From assembly GCA_963721075.1 (NCBI GenBank), contig CAVRHV010000019.1:186001-250000 (forward strand): DNA of 64,000 nt, written 5' to 3'. Made by a program: the position numbers and the translations under genes. This stretch comes from DATFVA01 sp963721075. GTDB taxonomy: Bacteria; Bacteroidota; Ignavibacteria; Ignavibacteriales; Ignavibacteriaceae. The notes under the pieces are model-generated. The model saw nothing but the letters and a program-made list of their open reading frames with translations. It was not told where the DNA came from and searched no databases. Positions 32,704-40,713 of this stretch are shown piece by piece. Each line of letters begins with the position of its first letter. Position 1 is the first letter of the stretch.

Positions 32704-34049
32704 CAAACCTTAGCTTCTTTCTTCTTTGGTTTTGTGTTGAAGTTACTTGTTTTCCTGAAGACTGGTTCAACCGGTTCACCTTTGAGGTAACCGGCAACGT
32801 TTTTCTCTTCCACGGCTTTTTTTAGAATAGGCAGGACTTCTTCATACACCTTTAGTGTATAATTTACATCTTCATCGCTATGAGAATAACTCATATTATG
32901 GAATCCGCCCCATAGTATGCCTCGTTTAATCATTTCCTGCTGGACGAGGGATTTCATTTCCAGCGGATTGCCGGCAGATGAATCAAATGAGATGATAGTC
33001 CGGCAATCGTAACCGGAACATTTGGTATATTCCATCCCAAGGTCGGAAGCAATTTTATTATATCCTTCGCGAAGTTTTCTGCCTTGCTTAACAAGGTAAG
33101 CAGGCACGTTTTTATCTTTTAATTCTTCAATAGTAGCCTTGGCTGCAGCAAGCGATAGAGCTTCGCCGCCGAAGGTAGTATAAAAGAAAACTTCTTTATC
33201 CAGAACTTTCATAATTTCTCTTTTGCCTGTAAGCATAGATATCGGCATCCCGTTGGCTACAGCCTTACTGAAGCACGCCAGATCAGCATCCACGCCGAAA
33301 TATTCCTGTGCACCTCCCAGTGCTATCCTGAAACCTGTCCACATCTCATCAAATATTAAAATGGTTCCGTTTTCAGTGCATACATTTCTTAATTTTTTAA
33401 GGAAATCGTTCTCGGGAGCCTGGAATACGAAAGGTTCAAGTATGACGCAGGCTGTTTCTGAATCGATGGAATCAACAACTGAATCAATGTCATTATAATT
33501 GAATGTGTAAGTCATATCCTGGATTATATCCGGAATCCCTTTATTTCTGTCTGTAACAGAAATATACCAGTCATGCCAGCCATGGTAACCGCAGCACAGA
33601 ACTTTGTCCCTGCCTGTATAAGCGCGTGCAACACGGATTGCCGCAGAAGTAACGTCAGCGCCGGTTTTACTGTAACGTATAGATTCTGCATTTGGCACTG
33701 TCTTGCTGATGAGCTCAGCTACTTCAACTTCAAGCGGATGCATAAGGGAAAATGTTATCCCTTTCTCAAGCTGGGCTTTTATCGCATTGTCAACCTTATC
33801 ATACGAATAACCCAGGGAAAGGGGACCTATTCCCATTAGAAAGTCGATATACTCATTACCGTCAACATCCCATACATGGGAGCCTTTGCCTCTTTCGAGA
33901 TATTTCGGAGCAACCCCTTTGATGTTCTGGGAGGGACCTTTTGCCAGGGTCTGAGTAACCGATGGAATAAGTTCCAGAGCCTTACGGTAATATTCATCTG
34001 ACTTTTTTATTTCAGGATAATCTTTGTTAAAAGCAACTTTATTTGGCAT
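32703..34049 (-). CDS. Class III PLP aminotransferase, glutamate-1-semialdehyde-aminomutase-like
   Basis: 448 residues with fold-type I class III motifs: GNEYIDFLMGIGPLSLGY, SKTGADVTSAAIRVAR, CGYHGWHDW, LIFDEMWTGFR (Asp234) and the PLP lysine in CFSKAVANGMP (Lys262). The layout resembles glutamate-1-semialdehyde aminomutase (HemL), but it is not next to heme genes. The C-terminal tail (KTSNFNTKPKKKEAKV) is charged and non-conserved. In this operon it probably transfers an amino group to a keto-sugar made by the SDR or transketolase. Such HemL-like enzymes are common in polysaccharide gene clusters. TGATG coupling with the next gene supports co-expression. Confidence 0.87.
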   Translation of the reverse strand: MPNKVAFNKDYPEIKKSDEYYRKALELIPSVTQTLAKGPSQNIKGVAPKYLERGKGSHVWDVDGNEYIDFLMGIGPLSLGYSYDKVDNAIKAQLEKGITFSLMHPLEVEVAELISKTVPNAESIRYSKTGADVTSAAIRVARAYTGRDKVLCCGYHGWHDWYISVTDRNKGIPDIIQDMTYTFNYNDIDSVVDSIDSETACVILEPFVFQAPENDFLKKLRNVCTENGTILIFDEMWTGFRIALGGAQEYFGVDADLACFSKAVANGMPISMLTGKREIMKVLDKEVFFYTTFGGEALSLAAAKATIEELKDKNVPAYLVKQGRKLREGYNKIASDLGMEYTKCSGYDCRTIISFDSSAGNPLEMKSLVQQEMIKRGILWGGFHNMSYSHSDEDVNYTLKVYEEVLPILKKAVEEKNVAGYLKGEPVEPVFRKTSNFNTKPKKKEAKV

Positions 34050-34065
34050 TATAATTCCTTCATTA

Positions 34066-34995
34066 TTAAACTGAATATTCTGCTCTTTTAGAGAGACGAA
34101 TAAGCTCTCTGTTTATTCTGCCGGCAATCTGTTCGGGTGTAAATCCTTCATACTCCAGTACATCAGGAAGAAGAGCAGGTTTGAACCATTTATTTTCCAG
34201 AGCAATGGGCAGTACATTGCATTGTGTTTTTTCTTTTACCAGAAACTCAGATAAAATTGAATATAGTCCACCTGTTAGGAAATGATCTTCCAGGGTAACT
34301 ATAAGTACATCGTTAAGACAGGTTTTTCTTAACAGATCCTCATCGATTGGTTTCAGGGTCCTCATATTTACTACGCCTGCAGTCCTTCCTTCCGATCGAA
34401 GGATGTCGGCAGCTTCAATAGCCTGTCTTAGCAGCGTTCCGTAAGTAAGAATAACTATATCTCTGCCTTCACTAATAATTTCGGCCTTACCAATTTTGAA
34501 ATCTTTATTGTGTTCAACCGAAGCTTTCAGGTTATTATATCTTATATAAAAAGGAGAAGGGTGGAGGATAACCTCCTTTAAGCCGATTAGCATGTCTTCT
34601 TCGTCAGAAGGACAAAAGATATTCACAGGCGGTATTCCGCGCATTAAAGATATGTCCTCAATTGCCTGATGAGTCGGACCATTTCCGTCACTCAGGAAGC
34701 CTGGAACAGCACCCACAAGCTTAACCGGCAGATTCCCGATACCGATATCTGTTCTTATAAATTCAAACGCACGCATGGTAAGAAATGTTGCCAGAGCATG
34801 TACAACAGGAATATTTCCTCTCAATGCGAGTCCTGCCGCCATTCCTATCATTGTCTGCTCAGCTATACCTACATCAATAAACCGATCCTTAACTATATCA
34901 GGTAAGTTCCTTATAGCCGCGCGATTTTCGGCTGTCATTACTATTATACGCTCATCGTCTTTTACAAGCTGCAGAAGGAGTTCTTCGTAATTCAT
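34066..34995 (-). CDS. Transketolase, C-terminal (pyrimidine-binding) subunit
   Basis: 309 residues, half of a transketolase: VMTAENRA, FIDVGIAEQTMIGMAAGLALRG with the conserved catalytic Glu46 that activates ThDP, VVHALATFLTMRAFEFIR, KLVGAVPGFLSDGNGPTHQAIEDISLMRG, IFCPSDEEDM, and the C-terminal domain with DIVILTYGTLLRQAIEAA. Together with the partner subunit 3 bases upstream it should form a ThDP enzyme that transfers a two-carbon ketol unit. Split transketolases occur in several bacteria, often as a second set dedicated to a specialised pathway. Within this operon it probably lengthens or shortens the sugar that feeds NeuB or the aminotransferase. Confidence 0.92.
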   Translation of the reverse strand: MNYEELLLQLVKDDERIIVMTAENRAAIRNLPDIVKDRFIDVGIAEQTMIGMAAGLALRGNIPVVHALATFLTMRAFEFIRTDIGIGNLPVKLVGAVPGFLSDGNGPTHQAIEDISLMRGIPPVNIFCPSDEEDMLIGLKEVILHPSPFYIRYNNLKASVEHNKDFKIGKAEIISEGRDIVILTYGTLLRQAIEAADILRSEGRTAGVVNMRTLKPIDEDLLRKTCLNDVLIVTLEDHFLTGGLYSILSEFLVKEKTQCNVLPIALENKWFKPALLPDVLEYEGFTPEQIAGRINRELIRLSKRAEYSV

Positions 34996-34998
34996 TTG

Positions 34999-35856
34999 TT
35001 ATCTGACTATTAATGTTTCTGATTTCAATTCTGTTTTTTCTTTGGTATAGAGTTCCTGAAGAAGCTGTTCAATTTCTTCATGAGTGAAGTTGCAGAACCA
35101 CCTGTCTGCCCTCGATTCAATGCTTGGGAGTCCTTTTCCTCTTACAGTTTCTGCTATCACCACGGAGGGCGTTTTTTCATTAAATGGTATGCGGGAGAAT
35201 GTTTTTTCGAGGTCTTCAAAATTATGACCGTCACATCTTCGTGGAGTCCAGCCGAATGCTTCAAATTTCTTTTCCAGAGGTTCAATTGGAATCAGTTCTT
35301 CAGTCCTTATATTGGCCTGGAACTGGTTCCTGTCCACTACAGCAATCAGGTTATTTAGTTTATGAGCAGAAGCAACAAGCAGCCCTTCCCAAACCGAGCC
35401 CTCATTTAATTCTCCGTCTCCGAGAACAACAACCACTTTATTTTTCTTCCCTTTAATTTTAAGGTCTTTTGCCACACCCATAGAAACCGATAACAGGTGT
35501 CCCAGAGAACCCGAATGATATTCGATTCCCGGCATCTTTGTATTGGGGTGCCAGTATATGAAATCATTGGTCTTCAGATGGTTCTTTAATCTGTCTTTCT
35601 CAATAAATCCGAGTTCGGCAAAAATTCCGTATAAAGCAGGAACATCATGTCCCTTCGAAAGGAATAGATAATCCCGGTTCGGGTTTTTGAGGTTTTCTTT
35701 ACTGATATTAAGGAAGTGCGTATAAAGGTATAGCAGAAGATCCGTACACGAGAGGGAAGCTCCTATAAAACATCCGCCGTCGGTAGCCATTCTGATTATA
35801 TGTTCACGCACTTTGAATGCGGTTTCTTCAAGTTCTTTTTTATTCTTTTTATCCAT
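34999..35856 (-). CDS. Transketolase, N-terminal (ThDP-binding) subunit
   Basis: 285 residues. DGGCFIGASLSCTDLLLYLY, FLSKGHDVPALYGIFAELG and HPNTKMPGIEYHSGSLGHLLSVSMG are transketolase active-site segments (His70, His116-type residues). The ThDP/Mg motif is VLGDGELNEGSVWEGLLVASAHKLNN (GDG at 146-148, Asn168/169). The C-terminus ends KGLPSIESRADRWFCNFTHEEIEQLL. The start at 35856 lies 3 bases after the SpsF stop, and the gene ends 3 bases before the partner subunit. The pair equals one full transketolase in length. Confidence 0.92.
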   Translation of the reverse strand: MDKKNKKELEETAFKVREHIIRMATDGGCFIGASLSCTDLLLYLYTHFLNISKENLKNPNRDYLFLSKGHDVPALYGIFAELGFIEKDRLKNHLKTNDFIYWHPNTKMPGIEYHSGSLGHLLSVSMGVAKDLKIKGKKNKVVVVLGDGELNEGSVWEGLLVASAHKLNNLIAVVDRNQFQANIRTEELIPIEPLEKKFEAFGWTPRRCDGHNFEDLEKTFSRIPFNEKTPSVVIAETVRGKGLPSIESRADRWFCNFTHEEIEQLLQELYTKEKTELKSETLIVR

Positions 35857-35859
35857 CTT

Positions 35860-36657
35860 TCAGATCACTTTCGTTTGCTCAGGACTTATTGTTTTCAGAT
35901 CATTAAGGTGATCACGATACCAGTTTACCCCGTTATATTTTTCATTTAGTGATTTTATCTCAGGATGATCGTTTTCATATTTTAGGATGTCGTCGATTCC
36001 GAATCCGGGATTTTTATCATAAAGCGCATCATAAATTTCTTTAATGAATAAATAATCTTCCATATAGTCAATTGTCCATCTGTGACTCATTGAGTAATCA
36101 AATCCTGTCTCCCATTCAACATTACCGATCCTGAACATTTCCGGGTTTTCCCATATATAAGGAGTGGTATGCTCCCGTTCGAAATCTTTTGAGGCCTCTT
36201 TACTGCATTTCTGCAGTACGTCGAGACCCATAATTTCCACGTCGTTACCGTCGGGGTAGGTTGCAGGGTGCAGATTGCTTACATAATCAAACCTGTTTTT
36301 GTCAGCGGTATAATATCCTATCACTTTATCTATTATTTCCGGGTCGATAAGAGGACAATCTGAAGGTATTTTAACAACAGTATCCCCGCCAAATTCCAGG
36401 GCAGCGTTTATATGTCTTTCCAGCAGATCATTTGTGCTTCCGCGGTAGATGTTGAATCCATGCTTTATAAGGAAATCAGCGAGTTCATCGTCATAATGCT
36501 CTTTTGTAATAGCAGCTACAATAATTCCGGAAAGATTTGCATTACTAACTCGTTCAAGCATCCTGATAATGAGAGGTTTCCCTGCAAGAGGCATCATAAC
36601 CTTCTTAGGAAGCCGTGACGATCCCATTCTTGCCTGAACTACTGTAATGATTTTCAT
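35860..36657 (-). CDS. SpsF-type cytidylyltransferase-like sugar nucleotidyltransferase
   Basis: 265 residues. The N-terminal signature VQARMGSSRLPKKVMMPLAGKPLI (residues 7-30) is the nucleotide-binding loop of the CMP-sugar synthetase/SpsF family, followed by GIIVAAITKEHYDDELADFL and IYRGSTNDLLERHINAA, and VVKIPSDCPLIDPEIIDKVI with the metal-binding aspartate. SpsF relatives accompany NeuB homologues in gene clusters for surface sugars and take the place of NeuA. In this operon it should activate the ulosonic acid, probably with CTP. Second of nine genes; 43 bases after the glycosyltransferase and 3 before transketolase. Confidence 0.88.
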   Translation of the reverse strand: MKIITVVQARMGSSRLPKKVMMPLAGKPLIIRMLERVSNANLSGIIVAAITKEHYDDELADFLIKHGFNIYRGSTNDLLERHINAALEFGGDTVVKIPSDCPLIDPEIIDKVIGYYTADKNRFDYVSNLHPATYPDGNDVEIMGLDVLQKCSKEASKDFEREHTTPYIWENPEMFRIGNVEWETGFDYSMSHRWTIDYMEDYLFIKEIYDALYDKNPGFGIDDILKYENDHPEIKSLNEKYNGVNWYRDHLNDLKTISPEQTKVI

Positions 36658-36700
36658 AATGTGATATTATTTTATGAGATTATTAAGATTAATTATTATA

Positions 36701-37756
36701 TCACTTTTCGGCATTTAGTAATTTTGAACGGAATCTCAGCAGCATTTTACGCTTTATTCTCCTCCTACTGATCCGGGGATTTAGTTCAACCGATTGAGCT
36801 GTGTTCATAAGACTCATCCCTGTTTCAGCTATAGCCCTTGAAGATGTTCCATTATTCTGAATAGGGACTAGTTTCTTTAGTTCATCAAGATTGAATTCCG
36901 AAAATACATTCTTCCCCAATGCCAGGCCAACATAAACTACGCTTGAGTATCTTGTTACAAGTGTATCGCAGTTAGCAATCATATGAGAAGTATTACCTGA
37001 AGAATAAACAATAGAGCCAGGGGCATATTTGTTTATTTCCGCAGTTGCCCGTTCTACATTTTCATTCGGGTGCAGTTTAAATATCATTTGTTTCCCGTCC
37101 GCTATTCTTCTGGCTTTCTCGATAAACTTTTTTCTGTTTTCGTATTTATAGGTTTCTCTTGTATCTGAGGTTGCAACAAGTATATATCCTTTATGGGGAA
37201 AGTTATTATCAAGGAATGTCCTGCAATTATCAAAATTGGGTATGCCGGTAACCTCAATTTTATCAGGATCAACTCCTTTTTTAATGAATAATTCTTTGTA
37301 GCCTTCCGAGGCTACACAAAATTTATCATATGCTTTTGAAAGTCCGGTAACAGATGTGCTGGCCATCCACCTTGGAAGCTTCAGATATTTAACCATATAG
37401 TAAAGAAGGTTCTCAGGATCAGTCATGCCTTCCTGCACAAGGATAACCTTTTTATCTCTGATATTTTCGGGAATGATCAGATCTGAACAGGTATAAACCA
37501 GATCATAATCATTTGCAGATCCCTCGTAATCGACCTTCAGGTTATGTTTTTCAAGGTAATTGAATGTTCTTTGTTTAAATTGTCCGCCGAGTATGCAGAA
37601 GTCCAGTATCCCGGTTTTACCGGCTTGTTTTAGGAAGCCGAGGGAGTAGTAAGGAGTAAAATAACAATCTTCAGATGGGAAATGGGAGGAAATTTTATGC
37701 ATCATAGTGGTTTGATTAAGTGAACCGCAGATGAATAGAATTTTTCTATTGTTCAT
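36701..37756 (-). CDS. GT-B-like glycosyl/glycerophosphotransferase-type enzyme
   Basis: 351 residues. No close family name is certain. The C-terminal half shows a GT-B nucleotide-binding pattern seen in CDP-glycerol glycerophosphotransferases and surface-carbohydrate enzymes: IEVTGIPNFDN, GYILVATSDTRETYKYENR, MIFKLHPNEN and the TRYSSVVYVGLALGKNVFSE segment (serine-rich donor loop). The N-terminal half contains ICGSLNQTTMMHKI and LVYTCSDLIIPENI. It is the first gene of the operon, so it probably transfers the activated ulosonic acid to an acceptor glycan, although an epimerase-type role is not excluded. A basic tail follows (RRRIKRKMLLRFRSKL). The start has GAAAGAGA upstream. Confidence 0.65.
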   Translation of the reverse strand: MNNRKILFICGSLNQTTMMHKISSHFPSEDCYFTPYYSLGFLKQAGKTGILDFCILGGQFKQRTFNYLEKHNLKVDYEGSANDYDLVYTCSDLIIPENIRDKKVILVQEGMTDPENLLYYMVKYLKLPRWMASTSVTGLSKAYDKFCVASEGYKELFIKKGVDPDKIEVTGIPNFDNCRTFLDNNFPHKGYILVATSDTRETYKYENRKKFIEKARRIADGKQMIFKLHPNENVERATAEINKYAPGSIVYSSGNTSHMIANCDTLVTRYSSVVYVGLALGKNVFSEFNLDELKKLVPIQNNGTSSRAIAETGMSLMNTAQSVELNPRISRRRIKRKMLLRFRSKLLNAEK

Positions 37757-37918
37757 AAAATCTCTTTCGATTAAATATTAAAAATATTAAATAATCGCGT
37801 CCGCTGTGTTAAATTATTATTAAAATTTCCTCTAAGTGGTAGATAATAAACAATTTAGATAATAATATATTTTATAATATCATTAAACTCAAACCCGGGT
37901 GCCGAACCTCATATTTTG

Positions 37919-37944
37919 AGGATTTTAATCCTTTTTTTACCCTA
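37919..37944 (+). other. Terminator-like hairpin in intergenic region
   Basis: AGGATT-TT-AATCCT followed by TTTTTTT on the plus strand, after a smaller CCTCA/TGAGG stem. No plus-strand gene lies upstream within 290 bases, so it may end an antisense or small transcript or be coincidental. The remaining 37757-38043 stretch is AT-rich and holds the promoter listed at 37982. Confidence 0.3.
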
Positions 37945-37981
37945 AGAGACTGAAATATAACAACTTAAATCATATTAAGAT

Positions 37982-38010
37982 TTGATTGAGAGCAATACTA
38001 TTCTTAAATT
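37982..38010 (+). promoter_or_regulatory. Sigma70-type promoter for the LD-carboxypeptidase
   Basis: TTGATT (37982-37987), 17-base spacer, TAAATT (38005-38010), start expected near 38017 and ATG at 38044. Confidence 0.5.
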
Positions 38011-38043
38011 CAGCCCTCGATACTCCCAAAACAATAGAACAAT

Positions 38044-38985
38044 ATGAAAGCCATAAAACCCAGGAAACTTCAAAAAGGGGATTTAATCGGAATAATTTCT
38101 CCGGCTTCTTCCGTTAATGATCCGTCGCGTCTTGAGAAGGGTGTTCATTATCTTGAAAAGATGGGATACGACGTTGTAGTAGGGAAGAATGTTGGTAAAT
38201 ATAACGGTTACCTGGCGGGCACTGACCAGGAAAGACTCGATGACCTGCATTCTATGTTTTCAAATAAAAAAGTTAAAGCGATTTTCTGTCTCAGGGGAGG
38301 GTATGGTGCTGCAAGGCTGGTTGATAAATTAGACTATAAGCTTATAAGGAATAATCCTAAAATTTTTGCTGGCTACAGTGATATTTCTGCTCTGCATCTT
38401 GCTATGTTTTACAAGACAGGACTTATAACCTTTGCCGGACCGATGGTTGGTGTAGATTTTTATGACGAAGTGAGTTCTTTTACCGAGGAAATGTTCTGGA
38501 GGCTGCTTTCTTCTTCAAAGAAGTTTGGAAAGATTGAAAATCCGGATGATGAACATATTTTGAGTCTGAATTCGGGGACTGCAAATGGGAGGATTGTAGG
38601 GGGAAATCTTTCTGTTATATCCGGTCTCGTCGGGACGGAATATTTCCCTGATCTTAAAGATAAAATTCTATTGATCGAAGAGATGGGAGAGGTTCCTTAT
38701 AAAATAGACAGAATGTTTAACCAGATGAGATTATCGGGGATGTTTAAGGGATTAAAAGGCGTGGTAATAGGGTCTTTCCGTGACTGTCATGAACTCGATC
38801 CGAATAAAAAAACTTTAACTCTTGGTGAAGTTATTACAGATTATTTTTCGCAGCTGAAAAAGCCTGTAGTTTATAATTTCAGACATGGTCATTTGAAGGA
38901 TAATATAACAGTACCAATAGGAATCAATCTCAGGATCAATGCCTCCCGAAAGTTCGTAGAAATTGCTGAGTCTGCAGTTTCATGA
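38044..38985 (+). CDS. LD-carboxypeptidase (peptidase family S66)
   Basis: 313 residues. The family trims the terminal D-Ala from cytoplasmic murein tetrapeptides during peptidoglycan recycling. Visible: DLIGIISPASSVNDPSRLEKGVHYLEKMGY at the N-terminus, FCLRGGYGAARLVDKLDY, the nucleophile in FAGYSDISALHLA (Ser112), the glutamate in LIEEMGEVPYKIDRMFNQMRLSG, and the histidine in YNFRHGHLKDNITVPIG. This gives the complete Ser-Glu-His set of LdcA. There is no signal peptide, in keeping with a cytoplasmic enzyme. Divergent from the glycosyltransferase operon, convergent with ispE. Confidence 0.92.
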   Translation: MKAIKPRKLQKGDLIGIISPASSVNDPSRLEKGVHYLEKMGYDVVVGKNVGKYNGYLAGTDQERLDDLHSMFSNKKVKAIFCLRGGYGAARLVDKLDYKLIRNNPKIFAGYSDISALHLAMFYKTGLITFAGPMVGVDFYDEVSSFTEEMFWRLLSSSKKFGKIENPDDEHILSLNSGTANGRIVGGNLSVISGLVGTEYFPDLKDKILLIEEMGEVPYKIDRMFNQMRLSGMFKGLKGVVIGSFRDCHELDPNKKTLTLGEVITDYFSQLKKPVVYNFRHGHLKDNITVPIGINLRINASRKFVEIAESAVS

Positions 38986-39004
38986 CGTAATAACTTGAAA
39001 TTAT

Positions 39005-39853
39005 TTATGCAGAATTCCCCTCATCGTGAATGAATGTCAGATAACCCTGTTCCTCCATTATGCCAGCCGCCGCTGACGCACTCTCATTATTAGGATAGAT
39101 ACCGAAAACCGTCGAACCGCTTCCGCTCATAAGTGAAAACACTGCACCCAGTTTATAATGCAGATTACGTAAATCTTTTACCGGAGGGTAAGATTCAAAA
39201 ACAGCGGTCTCAAATACATTTTTTATCTTATCATAGTAAAGTTTTAAATGATATAAATCGAGGGATTCTAATTTTGTAAGGTCAAAATCGGCTTGGGCCG
39301 GAGTTATTTTGCTATATGCCCATTTTGTTGATATGTGTATTCCTGGATTCGTAATAACTATAGGCAATTCTGAGTGAAGAAGTATAGGAGAGAGAATTTC
39401 ACCGCGTCCGCTTGCGAAGGAGGGACGAGGATTAAGAAAGAAAGGAACATCGCTCCCCAGTCTGAGTGCAAGATCGAAGATTTCGTTACCGGATAAATTC
39501 AATCCGGCAAATTCATTCAAAGTAGTTAAAACAGCCGCGGCATCTGAACTGCCGCCTCCCAATCCTGCTCCAACCGGTATCATTTTATCAAGGTGGATTT
39601 TTACATTAAGTTTTTCGCCGGAATATTCTTCCAGAAGATTTTTAGCATAAACAACCAGATTTGTGGAATCAGAGGGAAGTGTTTTGTCATTTGATGTAAA
39701 ACTGAACTTGTTCGAATCTTCAATTAAGATGCAATCAAAAATATTGACCGGAAAGAATATAGTTTCAATGTTATGATATCCGTCCTGTCGCTTTTCTGTG
39801 ACGTACAAACCGATATTAATTTTTGCGGGCGCCAGTACTTCAGTTTTTGCCAT
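39005..39853 (-). CDS. ispE: 4-diphosphocytidyl-2-C-methyl-D-erythritol kinase
   Basis: 282 residues, the usual IspE length. It phosphorylates CDP-methylerythritol in the MEP pathway of isoprenoid synthesis. GHMP-kinase motifs: APAKINIGLYVTEKRQDGYHNIETIFFPV at the N-terminus (substrate and dimer region), the ATP loop MIPVGAGLGGGSSDAAAVL near residues 90-108, and the C-terminal LMSGSGSTVFGIYP. It overlaps the homocysteine-methyltransferase-like gene by 14 bases. That gene and the glycosyltransferase are upstream on the same strand, so ispE is the last gene of a three-gene operon. Confidence 0.95.
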   Translation of the reverse strand: MAKTEVLAPAKINIGLYVTEKRQDGYHNIETIFFPVNIFDCILIEDSNKFSFTSNDKTLPSDSTNLVVYAKNLLEEYSGEKLNVKIHLDKMIPVGAGLGGGSSDAAAVLTTLNEFAGLNLSGNEIFDLALRLGSDVPFFLNPRPSFASGRGEILSPILLHSELPIVITNPGIHISTKWAYSKITPAQADFDLTKLESLDLYHLKLYYDKIKNVFETAVFESYPPVKDLRNLHYKLGAVFSLMSGSGSTVFGIYPNNESASAAAGIMEEQGYLTFIHDEGNSA

Positions 39854-40712
39854 CCAGGTATTCTCTGATTTTCATAATATGTTCGGGTCCTGAACCGCAG
39901 CAGGCTCCGATAAAAGAAGGTGAATATTTAATTGTTTCCTTCACCAGGGAAAGGTAATCTATGGCAGAAAATCCGCATTTAATTACAGCATCTTCAGGAT
40001 TTCCCGAACCGCAGTTAAGATAATAACCCCAGTTATAGTCAAAGTCTTTTTTTACAGCATTGAATTGTGCGGGTGAAATGCAATTAAGTCCTATCGCCAA
40101 TGGTTCGTGCTCACAGATGAATCCAATAGCTTCAGCAGGGGATTCTCCTGAGAGAAGCCTGAGGTTCTCATCGAGGTAAATACTCACTATGTAAGGGAGG
40201 CCATTCTTTGAACAGTATTCACATATTATTCTGATTTCATCAAAATGGCTTTGAGTTTCATTTAAGATAAAGTCAGCTCCGTTATCAATAAGTAAACTAA
40301 TATGTTTATGATGATTGAATTTAAGTTCTTTCCGGGTTATACGACGATCTTTTTGATAGCAGTCTTCTGCCGGCGCATTTGAACCTGCGATATAAATGTG
40401 CTTATTTCCTTTTGCTTCTTTAGCTAATTCCAGGGCTGCTTTAAGAAGTTCTTTTTGTTTGTTCTCACTGAATTCGGATAAGGCTGTCGGATTGGTGCGG
40501 AAAGTATTCGTGGTAATAATATCTGCTCCAGCTTCTATATACTCCCTGTGAATCTTCAGCACTTTGTCAGGATAATCTGTATTTGCCAGGGTCATCCATG
40601 CTCTTTTGTGGATAGGAACCCCGGCCTGCTGGAGTTCACTTCCCATTGCTCCGTCAAGGATGAGCGGCCTTTTTTTCTCTGCAGCGAGAGAAAAAGGATT
40701 AAATTTATCCAT
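39840..40712 (-). CDS. Homocysteine S-methyltransferase-family protein
   Basis: 290 residues. The domain (Pfam S-methyl_trans) is recognised from LILDGAMGSELQQAG at the N-terminus, REYIEAGADIITTNTFRTNPTAL, the GLNCISPAQ segment with the first zinc cysteine (about residue 207), and GACCGSGPEHIMKIREYL with the Cys-Cys pair near 273-274. Stand-alone members such as MmuM use S-methylmethionine or S-adenosylmethionine to methylate homocysteine. It lies between a glycosyltransferase and ispE, with overlap to ispE, so co-expression does not reflect a shared pathway. Confidence 0.87.
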   Translation of the reverse strand: MDKFNPFSLAAEKKRPLILDGAMGSELQQAGVPIHKRAWMTLANTDYPDKVLKIHREYIEAGADIITTNTFRTNPTALSEFSENKQKELLKAALELAKEAKGNKHIYIAGSNAPAEDCYQKDRRITRKELKFNHHKHISLLIDNGADFILNETQSHFDEIRIICEYCSKNGLPYIVSIYLDENLRLLSGESPAEAIGFICEHEPLAIGLNCISPAQFNAVKKDFDYNWGYYLNCGSGNPEDAVIKCGFSAIDYLSLVKETIKYSPSFIGACCGSGPEHIMKIREYLDGKN

Positions 40713-40713
40713 T

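Noticed and set aside
32703..34049. hemL (heme biosynthesis)
   Set aside because: Sequence is HemL-like, but the gene is embedded in and translationally coupled to a sugar cluster.
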